Made by a program: the position numbers and the translations under genes. The notes beneath the pieces are model-generated. The model searched no databases and was not told the origin of the DNA. It saw nothing but the letters and a program-made list of their open reading frames with translations. A stretch of 6,220 nucleotides of DNA from an uncultured Acidobacteriota bacterium (GTDB lineage Bacteria; Acidobacteriota; Terriglobia; Terriglobales; Acidobacteriaceae), in contig CAIZGA010000528.1 of the NCBI GenBank assembly GCA_903932385.1, positions 1 through 6,220 of the forward strand, given 5' to 3'. This document shows positions 1 to 5,054 of the stretch, piece by piece; the first letter of the stretch is position 1, and each line of letters opens with the position of its first letter.

Positions 1-404
1 ACCAGCTGCGGACCCAGACCACCCTTGTGGCAGAGCGCCTGATACGTGCACCACCAGTACTCCTCCAGCGACTCGCCCTTCCAGGCGAACACCGGCACGC
101 CGGTCGCGGCAATGCCCGCCGCTGCGTGGTCCTGCGTGGAAAAAATATTGCAGCTTGCCCAGCGCACTTCAGCGCCGAGAGCCGTCAGCGTCTCAATCAG
201 CACCGCGGTCTGGATCGTCATGTGCAGCGATCCGGTGATGCGCACGCCGGCCAGCGGCTTTTCCGCGGCATATTTATTGCGGATGGCCATCAAGCCCGGC
301 ATCTCCGCTTCGGCAATCGTGATCTCTTTGCGTCCCCACTCCGCCAGCGAAATATCTGCAACCTTGTACGCGAGTCCAGCCTGTTCCAGTGTGGCAGTTG
401 CCAT
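1..404 (-). CDS. ahcY: Adenosylhomocysteinase (S-adenosyl-L-homocysteine hydrolase), N-terminal part, cut by the left edge
   Basis: The enzyme reversibly hydrolyses S-adenosylhomocysteine to adenosine and homocysteine with a bound NAD, relieving product inhibition of methyltransferases and feeding the methionine cycle in the cytoplasm. About 134 residues are visible, from [20 protein letters not shown] onward, out of the roughly 430-480 usual for the family. The family signature is clear: [18 protein letters not shown] at about 57-72 (His61 in the substrate-binding HMT motif), then [20 protein letters not shown] at 77-96. The N-terminal substrate domain continues as [19 protein letters not shown] at about 102-120. 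The ATG at 404 is well placed: an AAGGAGC Shine-Dalgarno sits 7 bases upstream. Alanine-rich QDHAAAAIA in many homologues reads QDHAAAGIA here, a mild change. It lies downstream of metK and ada on the same strand, with its own 186-base leader. The NAD domain lies outside the window. Confidence 0.97.
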   Translation of the reverse strand, partial: MATATLEQAGLAYKVADISLAEWGRKEITIAEAEMPGLMAIRNKYAAEKPLAGVRITGSLHMTIQTAVLIETLTALGAEVRWASCNIFSTQDHAAAGIAATGVPVFAWKGESLEEYWWCTYQALCHKGGLGPQL

Positions 405-474
405 GTGTTTTGCTCCTTCAGATTTTTCTAGTGATGAGGATGCTGCGTGGTATTCAGTCTTCTTCTACCTGTTA

Positions 475-483
475 AGGATAGCA
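475..483 (-). promoter_or_regulatory. Candidate extended -10 promoter for ahcY
   Basis: On the minus strand this reads TGCTATCCT, an extended -10 (TGn followed by TATCCT, 4 of 6 to consensus). A poor -35 (CTGGAA) lies 17 bases upstream. It would give a leader of about 65 bases before ahcY. The string TATCCTTA also occurs in the candidate metK promoter, which makes it slightly more credible. This is consensus matching only. The rest of the ada-ahcY gap (405-590) shows no clear terminator or known riboswitch. Confidence 0.35.
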
Positions 484-590
484 TCGCAACCCGCGCCTTC
501 CAGCCGCATTTTCACGCGTTTTCATCCAATGGAAACAATACACATTGATTGGCAGCAAATTGCAGTTGAACGGTGCGTTGCGGAAAAAAC

Positions 591-1700
591 TTACTTTGCA
601 ATGCGGCAAGAAGCGTCGGCTTCCTGCGCCAGCAATTTCTTCTTCCTCGCCACGCCCCAGCGGTAACCGGCCAGCGAGCCATCGCCCGCCACCACGCGGT
701 GGCACGGCACCACCACCGCAACCGGATTACCGGCGCAGGCGCGAGCCACGGCACGCGCGGCCGTCGGCTGGCCCAGCGACTTCGCCACCGCTGCGTAACT
801 CCGCGTTTCGCCGACGGGAATTTTTTTCAACGCATTCCACACCCGCTGCTGGAAGGCCGTCGCACGCAGGTCGAGCGGCAGCGCAAAGGCCCGTGCCGGT
901 TCGCGCAATTTTTCCGTCACCGCACGCACCGCCTCTGCCAGCGAGCTTTCATCGCGGGCAATCTCCGCCTTGGCGAATCGCTGCTGCAGATCGCGCACCA
1001 GTGCGCCTTCGCTGTCGCCAAAGGCAATCGCGCAGATGCCCTTCGTCGTCGCTGCCACCAACATCCTGCCCAGCGACGAATCGGCGGTGGTGTAACGAAT
1101 CAACTCGCCCACGCCGCCGCGTTTGTACTTTGTCGGCGTCATGCCCAGCTTGCTCGGCGCACTTTCATACAGCCGGCTCGATGAACTGAATCCCGCCGCA
1201 TACATCGCATCGGTTATTTTGCTTTTCGGCGTTTGCAGCCCGCCGCGAAATCGCTGTAGCCGCTGCGCCATGGCGTACTGCTTCACACTCACGCCCAGCA
1301 CATTTTTGAAGGCCCGCGTCAGCCGTGCCTGCGATATCCCCACTTGCTTCGCCACATCTGCCGCACTGCATTCGGCATCTTCGTGCAGCAACCGGCAGGC
1401 ACGCGCCACCACTTCCGCATCCGCCGCCGGAGCATCCGGTCGGCATCTTTCGCACGCGCGATACCCGGCACGCCGCGCGGCATCAGTGGTCGAAAAAAAT
1501 TCCACATTTTCCTGGCGAGGCCGGCGGCTGGCACAGGTCACGCGGCAGTAGATGCCGGTCGTCCGCACCGCGTAGACAAAGCGCCCATCGGCCGCGGCAT
1601 CGCGCTGCAGCACCGCTTGCCAGCGCAATTCGCTTTGCAGCGTCGCTGCGGATTTAGTGGTTGTCGCCATCATCGTCGGTAGTGCCAGCTGAGTTTGCAT
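591..1700 (-). CDS. ada: Ada-type bifunctional methylated-DNA repair protein and AraC-family transcriptional activator
   Basis: Ada removes methyl groups from O6-methylguanine and from DNA phosphotriesters by irreversible self-methylation. Once methylated it activates the adaptive response. From the ATG at 1700 the protein has 369 residues. An Ada zinc domain lies at about 24-95: GRFVYAVRTTGIYCR, then the four zinc cysteines Cys52, Cys56, Cys83 and Cys86 (E. coli Cys38, 42, 69, 72). An AraC helix-turn-helix domain follows at about 97-196, including GISQARLTRAFKN and AAGFSSSSRLYE. The methyltransferase domain is C-terminal, with TAFQQRVWNALKKIPVGET and the active site PCHRV (Cys333, E. coli Cys321), ending GDGSLAGYRWGVARKKKLL. 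All key cysteines are present, so both activities look intact. The start is uncertain. GTG 1721, ATG 1712, ATG 1673 and ATG 1670 are also in frame; alignment with E. coli Ada fits any start at or after 1700, and no site has a good Shine-Dalgarno. It lies just after the metK terminator. Confidence 0.95.
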   Translation of the reverse strand: MQTQLALPTMMATTTKSAATLQSELRWQAVLQRDAAADGRFVYAVRTTGIYCRVTCASRRPRQENVEFFSTTDAARRAGYRACERCRPDAPAADAEVVARACRLLHEDAECSAADVAKQVGISQARLTRAFKNVLGVSVKQYAMAQRLQRFRGGLQTPKSKITDAMYAAGFSSSSRLYESAPSKLGMTPTKYKRGGVGELIRYTTADSSLGRMLVAATTKGICAIAFGDSEGALVRDLQQRFAKAEIARDESSLAEAVRAVTEKLREPARAFALPLDLRATAFQQRVWNALKKIPVGETRSYAAVAKSLGQPTAARAVARACAGNPVAVVVPCHRVVAGDGSLAGYRWGVARKKKLLAQEADASCRIAK

Positions 1701-1753
1701 AGCCAGTATCATCCACCGCACGCCGCCCGCGCCACACTCCGTTTTTCACCGCC

Positions 1754-1790
1754 AAAAGAAAAAGGGCAAGCCGATATGGCCTGCCCCTTT
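1754..1790 (-). terminator. Intrinsic terminator of metK
   Basis: On the minus strand, about 18 bases after the metK stop, a GC-rich stem (GGGGCAGGCC, loop ATATC, GGCTTGCCC, with two mismatches) is followed by TTTTTCTTTT. This is a canonical Rho-independent terminator in the metK direction. It separates metK from ada, arguing that ada has its own promoter or lives on readthrough. On the plus strand the hairpin is followed by TTTATTTTG, but no plus-strand gene precedes it. Confidence 0.85.
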
Positions 1791-1807
1791 ATTTTGTTGC
1801 GAACGAT

Positions 1808-2968
1808 TTACTTCTTCAGCCCTGCCTGACGACGCAGTGTTGCGGCCTTGTTCGTCGTCTCCCAGGTGAACTCGCCATCGAGGCGGCCGAAGTGGCCGTA
1901 CGCGGCGGTGGCGCGGTAAATCGGGCGGCGCAAATCCAGGCTGTCGATAATGCCCTTCGGCGTCAGCTTGAAGTTCTTGCGGACCAGGTCTTCCAGCGTC
2001 TTCTCTTCCACCTTGCCCGTGCCGAAAGTATCCACCAGCACACTGACCGGCTCGGCCACGCCGATGGCGTAGGCCAGCTGCACTTCGCAGCGGTCAGCCA
2101 GACCGGCGGCCACAATGTTTTTGGCCACGTAGCGCGCCATGTAGGCGGCCGAACGGTCCACCTTTGTCGGGTCCTTGCCCGAGAAGGCGCCGCCGCCGTG
2201 ACGGCCCATGCCGCCGTACGTATCCACAATAATGTTGCGGCCCGACAGACCGGTGTCGCCCATCGGTCCGCCGATAACAAAGCGGCCCGTCGGGTTGATG
2301 TGAATCTTGGTGTCCTTGTCCAGCAGCTTCGCCGGAATCACGGCCTGAATCACATACTTCAAAATTTCTGCGCGCAGCTTTTTGTTGCTGACGTTCTCTG
2401 CGTGCTGGGTCGAGATGACCACCGCATCCACGCGCTTGGGCTTGTGGTTGGGGCCGTACTCCACCGTCACCTGGCTTTTGCCGTCGGGACGCAGATACTT
2501 CATCAAGCCGCTCTTGCGAACTTCAGAGAGCTTCTTCGCCAGCTTGTGTGCGAGCGAAATCGGCAGCGGCATCAGTTCCGGCGTTTCATTGCAGGCATAG
2601 CCGAACATCATGCCCTGGTCGCCGGCGCCGCCGGTGTCCACGCCCATGGCGATATCGCCGGACTGGCGGTTGATGGTCGAAATGACTGCGCAGGTGTTGG
2701 AGTCGAAGCCGAAGTCTGCGTCGTTGTAGCCGATGGAGTCGACCACGCCGCGCACCAGCGACTGCACATCCACATACGCCTTGGTGGTGATTTCGCCGGC
2801 CACCACAACCAGACCGGTTGCCGTCAATGTTTCACAGGCCACGCGGCTCTTGGGGTCAACGGCCAGACAGGCATCCAGAACGGCATCGGATATCTGGTCG
2901 GCAATTTTATCGGGATGCCCCTCGGTCACACTCTCCGAGGTAAAGAGAAAACGGTCACGCTGAGACAA
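1808..2968 (-). CDS. metK: S-adenosylmethionine synthetase (methionine adenosyltransferase)
   Basis: The enzyme makes SAM from methionine and ATP, releasing phosphate and pyrophosphate; it is the cell's source of methyl groups. The 386-residue length is normal for bacterial MetK. Motifs in order: [20 protein letters not shown] at 8-27 (ATP-binding His18, metal ligand Asp20), [12 protein letters not shown] at 114-125, the central [15 protein letters not shown] at 224-238, and the phosphate-loop signature [19 protein letters not shown] at 258-276. It ends with TAAYGHFGR and the usual AGLKK tail. The loop before GAGDQG is about four residues shorter than in E. coli. The start codon is TTG at 2968; no upstream in-frame ATG or GTG is evident, and a strong GGAGG lies 8 bases upstream. 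Gene order places it divergent from an O-methyltransferase that would use its product, with ada and ahcY downstream on the same strand. A terminator follows directly, so it is probably monocistronic. Confidence 0.98.
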   Translation of the reverse strand: MSQRDRFLFTSESVTEGHPDKIADQISDAVLDACLAVDPKSRVACETLTATGLVVVAGEITTKAYVDVQSLVRGVVDSIGYNDADFGFDSNTCAVISTINRQSGDIAMGVDTGGAGDQGMMFGYACNETPELMPLPISLAHKLAKKLSEVRKSGLMKYLRPDGKSQVTVEYGPNHKPKRVDAVVISTQHAENVSNKKLRAEILKYVIQAVIPAKLLDKDTKIHINPTGRFVIGGPMGDTGLSGRNIIVDTYGGMGRHGGGAFSGKDPTKVDRSAAYMARYVAKNIVAAGLADRCEVQLAYAIGVAEPVSVLVDTFGTGKVEEKTLEDLVRKNFKLTPKGIIDSLDLRRPIYRATAAYGHFGRLDGEFTWETTNKAATLRRQAGLKK

Positions 2969-2972
2969 TGCT

Positions 2973-2981
2973 TCTTCCTCC
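2973..2981 (-). promoter_or_regulatory. Strong Shine-Dalgarno fixing the TTG start of metK
   Basis: The minus strand reads GGAGGAAGAAGCA and then TTG. A near-perfect anti-16S match lies 8 bases from the TTG codon, and no ATG in this frame lies between. This decides the unusual start. Confidence 0.8.
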
Positions 2982-3073
2982 GAAAACTTTGGCTTGGCAG
3001 GATGACAGCGAGGGTGGGCTTGGCTACGAATGCCTTCTGGCTGTGTTGCGGATACCTGTCTACGTTCTTAATA

Positions 3074-3102
3074 AGGATACCGGATGGCCGCCTTTGAGCC
3101 AA
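3074..3102 (-). promoter_or_regulatory. Candidate metK promoter
   Basis: On the minus strand TTGGCT (3102-3097), a 17-base spacer and TATCCT (3079-3074) form a sigma-70-like promoter, 4 of 6 matches at each hexamer. Transcription would begin near 3068, leaving a leader of about 100 bases before the metK start. That leader matches no SAM riboswitch class I recognise. The -35 hexamer is also one arm of the inverted repeat at 3097-3113. Confidence 0.45.
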
Positions 3103-3123
3103 GTCGGTTGGCTGCGCTACAGT
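3094..3123 (+). promoter_or_regulatory. Candidate promoter of the O-methyltransferase gene
   Basis: TTGAGC (3094-3099), an 18-base spacer and TACAGT (3118-3123) give a plausible weak sigma-70 promoter. Its start site would be near 3131 and its leader about 20 bases. Its -35 overlaps the -35 of the divergent metK candidate (3097-3102), so the two would share polymerase contacts and could compete. Consensus match only. Confidence 0.35.
3097..3113. repeat. Perfect inverted repeat AGCCAA-N5-TTGGCT, possible operator
   Basis: AGCCAA (3097-3102), GTCGG, TTGGCT (3108-3113) is a perfect 6-base dyad with a 5-base spacer. It lies between the divergent metK and O-methyltransferase genes and covers the candidate -35 elements of both. 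Two further TTGGCT copies lie at 2989-2994 and 3020-3025 in the metK leader. The geometry suits a dimeric DNA-binding regulator, but I do not recognise the motif as that of a named family. Confidence 0.4.
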
Positions 3124-3152
3124 GATAGCAATTGCCCACGGAGTCACCACTC

Positions 3153-3836
3153 ATGCCTGACAATCCTCAGCAAACCCTATGGACGAAAGTTGACGACTAC
3201 ATCACCGGCACGCTGCCGCACAATGACGCGGCTCTCACTGCCGCCATCGCCGCAAACACCGCAGCTGGACTGCCCAGCATTGACGTCGCGCCCAACCAGG
3301 GAAAATTCCTGCACCTGCTGGCGCGCGTGATGGGTGCGCATCGCATTCTGGAGATTGGAACTCTGGGCGGCTACTCCAGCATTTGGATGGCGCGCGCGTT
3401 ACCGGCAGACGGGCAACTCATTACATTGGAGTTTGAAGCGAAACACGCTGCCGTTGCGCTCTCCAATCTCACCCGTGCCGGGCTCTCGCATCTGGTGGAG
3501 ATTCGCATCGGTCCCGCGCTGGATTCACTCGCGCATCTTGCGGAAACTTCTGCCGCGCCCTTCGACATGATTTTTATCGACGCCGACAAGCAGAACAACG
3601 CCGCGTATCTTGACTGGGCGATTCAACTCTCGCGGCCCGGCACGCTCATCATTTGCGACAACGTCGTCCGCGAAGGCCATCTGGCAGACCACAACAGCGA
3701 CGACACCGCCGTCACCGCCACGCGACAGATGTTTTCTGATGCCGGCGCGAATCCACGCCTCTGCGCCACTGCTTTGCAAACGGTCGGCAGCAAAGGCCAT
3801 GACGGATTTTTTCTCGCAGTAGTGCTTCCAAAATAA
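3153..3836 (+). CDS. Class I SAM-dependent O-methyltransferase (CCoAOMT/COMT-like, Methyltransf_3 family)
   Basis: Predicted to transfer a methyl group from SAM to a hydroxyl, usually a catechol-like phenol, with a divalent metal; the substrate cannot be read from sequence. The 227-residue length fits the bacterial family (about 215-230). The SAM-binding Rossmann motif is ILEIGTLGGYSSIWMA at 65-80. An acidic strand follows, LITLEFEAKH at 89-98. Then MIFIDADKQNN at 139-149 supplies the first metal-ligand aspartate, and LIICDNVV at 165-172 supplies the Asp169-Asn170 metal pair. The C-terminus is GHDGFFLAVVLPK. I chose ATG 3153 because GGAG lies 9 bases before it. An in-frame TTG at 3132 would add seven residues but has no Shine-Dalgarno. 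The gene is divergent from metK, which makes its methyl donor, and ends in a strong hairpin terminator. No biosynthetic partner genes are visible, so a housekeeping or detoxifying role is as likely as a natural-product role. Confidence 0.94.
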   Translation: MPDNPQQTLWTKVDDYITGTLPHNDAALTAAIAANTAAGLPSIDVAPNQGKFLHLLARVMGAHRILEIGTLGGYSSIWMARALPADGQLITLEFEAKHAAVALSNLTRAGLSHLVEIRIGPALDSLAHLAETSAAPFDMIFIDADKQNNAAYLDWAIQLSRPGTLIICDNVVREGHLADHNSDDTAVTATRQMFSDAGANPRLCATALQTVGSKGHDGFFLAVVLPK

Positions 3837-3843
3837 TTTGGGC

Positions 3844-3884
3844 AAAACAAAACGCCTCTCAATTGTGAGAGGCGTTTTGCTTTG
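3844..3884. terminator. Bidirectional intrinsic terminator
   Basis: A perfect 14-base-pair stem (3848-3861 with 3866-3879) encloses the tetraloop ATTG. Its GC-rich core is GCCTCTCA/TGAGAGGC and its ends are T-rich on both strands (GTTTTGCTTT on plus, GTTTTGTTTT on minus). It sits between the converging O-methyltransferase gene, which stops 11 bases before the stem, and the small secreted-protein gene ending at 3903 on the minus strand. It can serve both. Confidence 0.92.
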
Positions 3885-3902
3885 GTAACCGCAGCGCTGC
3901 GT

Positions 3903-4271
3903 TTATTTTGCCGCAATGCTGTTCTTGTCGCGATGAATCCGTCTGGACTCAACATTCTGCTGATGGTTGATCGTCGACTTGTCCTGGCGCGTCAGCTTAC
4001 CGTTGTCCTGGGCACGCATGCCGCGCTCTTCTTTGTTGATGCCGCTTTCCTGTCTTTCCAGCCGCGCAGTTTCACCGGCATTCAGCCTGCCGCTCTTCAC
4101 GCCCTGCGCAATGCGGTCCTGCTGGTTCACCTTGCGCTGCTGGATGCTTTTGCCCGTCACCGCTGGCCTTTCGGGCGTGGTGACCGGGGTTGTGGCAGTT
4201 TGTGCAACCACTGCTGCCGCGCTCATCGTCAACATCATTGCCGCCGTTACTGCAATCCGAGTGAGTTTCAT
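3903..4271 (-). CDS. Small secreted hypothetical protein with a 30-residue internal repeat
   Basis: I recall similar conserved hypothetical proteins in Acidobacteriota but no function. The 122-residue product begins MKLTRIAVTAAMMLTMSAAA. This is a classic signal peptide with a likely cleavage after Val-Val-Ala at about residue 23. A Thr/Pro linker follows to about 40. The rest (about 41-122) is very polar, Gln/Arg/Lys/Glu-rich and probably helical. It contains two matching units at an offset of exactly 30 residues: N49, R53, G61, L63 and Q74 correspond to N79, R83, G91, L93 and Q104, with conservative matches between. No cysteines are seen. ATG 4271 was chosen over upstream starts because AAGGAGC lies 6 bases before it and the signal peptide starts there. 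Downstream it shares the hairpin at 3844-3884. Upstream, 220 bases separate it from another secreted-protein gene on the same strand. Confidence 0.85.
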   Translation of the reverse strand: MKLTRIAVTAAMMLTMSAAAVVAQTATTPVTTPERPAVTGKSIQQRKVNQQDRIAQGVKSGRLNAGETARLERQESGINKEERGMRAQDNGKLTRQDKSTINHQQNVESRRIHRDKNSIAAK

Positions 4272-4355
4272 TGTCTTGCTCCTTTGTGTTTCTCTCGGCG
4301 GATTCGCTGGCCAGCTTGCCGCACACATCGGAGTAGACACGCACACTTGCATCAT

Positions 4356-4458
4356 GTTGCGTTGCTTCTGAATTCTTTTGGCGGATTTATTTCTTCACCC
4401 GCGCGCAACTATTCATCACGCGTTGTTTACAGCCGCAGAATTCCGGAGGCAACGCAAC
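4356..4458. repeat. Imperfect inverted repeat, arms about 20 bases, 62-base centre
   Basis: The left arm (4356-4375) is GTTGCGTTGC, TTCT, GAATTC. The right arm (4438-4458), read on the other strand, is GTTGCGTTGC, CTCCG, GAATTC. Sixteen bases match exactly in two blocks, plus TC within the divergent middle. A weaker GCGG-containing match continues inward with a gap. It fills much of the 220-base gap between the two small secreted-protein genes (4272-4491). It could be a long hairpin in their transcript, the ends of a miniature element, or chance. No target-site duplication is clear. Confidence 0.6.
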
Positions 4459-4466
4459 CGTTGCCT
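4447..4466. other. Short perfect hairpin after the 111-residue secreted-protein gene
   Basis: AGGCAACG (4447-4454) pairs with CGTTGCCT (4459-4466) around a CAAC loop. On the minus strand it begins about 25 bases after the stop at 4492. It resembles a terminator stem but lacks a U tract in that direction, so termination would be weak or Rho-dependent. One strand of this stem is also part of the right arm of the larger inverted repeat, so the two structures exclude each other. Confidence 0.45.
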
Positions 4467-4491
4467 TGCAGTTTTGCTTGTCAGAGTTTCG

Positions 4492-4827
4492 TTAGTAGCT
4501 TGCGTTCGTCAGGGTCGCGTGCACCTGTGCAACCACAGGTACCACATGCGCCTGCTGTACATGCTTTTTTGAAACCGGCAACGCTGCGAACAGCACGCCA
4601 GCGTTTGCATAGTTGCTGCCCACCATCTGGATCGCATTCGGTTCCGGAGTTGCCGGCTGCACATCCAACTGCGGACCCATGTGCTGCATCGCCTGCAGGA
4701 CCTGCTTCAGCTGTACGCCCGGCATGGCGGCGGTGTGTTTCCGTTGGACAGGCTGCGCCTGTGCCATCAGCGGCGAAATCGCCAGTGAAGTAATCAGTGT
4801 TGCCAATGCAATTTTTGCTGCCTTCAT
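4492..4827 (-). CDS. Small secreted hypothetical protein (111 residues)
   Basis: I do not recognise the family. The product starts MKAAKIALATLITSLAISPL and has a textbook Sec signal peptide, likely cut after Ala-Gln-Ala near residue 24. The mature part (about 87 residues) has no cysteines, is rich in Gln, Val, Ala, His and Met, and has no transmembrane segment. Visible pieces are GVQLKQVLQAMQHMG at 37-51, a Pro-rich linker at about 57-63, and SNYANAGVLFAALPVSKKHV at 71-90. The ATG at 4827 is supported by GAGGAG 7 bases upstream; the frame stays open upstream but without signal-peptide character. It is the middle of three consecutive minus-strand genes for exported proteins. An export role is well supported; any function beyond that is unknown. 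Its reality rests on the signal peptide, the Shine-Dalgarno and the upstream TATATATA box. Confidence 0.75.
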   Translation of the reverse strand: MKAAKIALATLITSLAISPLMAQAQPVQRKHTAAMPGVQLKQVLQAMQHMGPQLDVQPATPEPNAIQMVGSNYANAGVLFAALPVSKKHVQQAHVVPVVAQVHATLTNASY

Positions 4828-4881
4828 TGTTGTTCTCCTCGTGCAGACTTTGTGTGCTGCACTTACACTTTTTGTGTCCTG

Positions 4882-4889
4882 TATATATA
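4882..4889 (-). promoter_or_regulatory. Candidate -10 region for the 111-residue secreted protein
   Basis: TATATATA is a conspicuous AT-rich box, about 55 bases before the start codon at 4827. No convincing -35 lies 16-18 bases upstream, so this is only the best local candidate. The rest of the gap 4828-5054 holds the hairpin at 5010-5034 and nothing else I can name. Confidence 0.35.
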
Positions 4890-5009
4890 GACGCACCAGC
4901 GCGCCATTGGATTCACTTCTGACCAATGTTTACGCGCATAAAATGTGTATGAGAATACAGCCGCAGGCTGAATCTTTTTCGCCGTGCCATGCGTCTAATA
5001 CCCGTGCAC

Positions 5010-5034
5010 AACTCCACGCAACCGCGTGTGAGTT
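5010..5034 (-). terminator. Hairpin after the DUF4397-like lipoprotein gene, terminator-like
   Basis: AACTCCACGC (5010-5019) pairs with GCGTG and GAGTT (5024-5034) around an AACC loop, with one bulged T: ten base pairs. On the minus strand it starts about 20 bases after the stop codon of the lipoprotein gene, a normal terminator position. No U tract follows, so it may only protect the 3' end or act with Rho. Confidence 0.4.
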
Positions 5035-5054
5035 CATCCAAAAATTTTCAGGAA

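Noticed and set aside
405..474. SAH riboswitch upstream of ahcY
   Set aside because: SAH riboswitches often precede ahcY, but this short leader lacks the conserved GC-rich SAH core and shows no strong stem.
526..552. CCAAT/ATTGG inverted repeat after ada as a terminator
   Set aside because: The stem is AT-rich, short and interrupted, and no U tract follows on the minus strand.
545..1189. Open frames on the plus strand opposite ada
   Set aside because: They are Arg/Pro/Ser/His-rich shadows of the clearly real ada gene, in overlapping frames with no family resemblance.
1701..1753. Ada-box operator upstream of ada
   Set aside because: I looked for the E. coli AAAGCGCAA-type site on the minus strand and found none. 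Non-enterobacterial Ada boxes differ, so this is absence of a known motif only.
2969..3073. SAM-sensing riboswitch in the metK leader
   Set aside because: The leader of about 100 bases is a natural place, but I cannot find the conserved cores of SAM-I, SAM-II, SAM-III or SAM-VI in it. A covariance-model search would settle this; a significant hit would reverse the rejection.
1892..3097. Long open frame on the plus strand opposite metK (401 codons)
   Set aside because: It is the antisense of a certain metK gene. Its His/Val/Arg-rich composition is typical of a high-GC shadow frame and it has no recognisable domain.
3882..4793. 303-codon plus-strand open frame across the two small secreted-protein genes
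   Set aside because: It overlaps two minus-strand genes with signal peptides and good ribosome binding sites. It has none itself, and its composition is shadow-like.
4958..4979. CAGCC-GCA-GGCTG hairpin followed by AATCTTTTT on the plus strand, possible terminator of a small RNA
   Set aside because: The stem is only five base pairs, and no plus-strand gene or convincing promoter lies upstream. A small RNA cannot be supported without transcript data.
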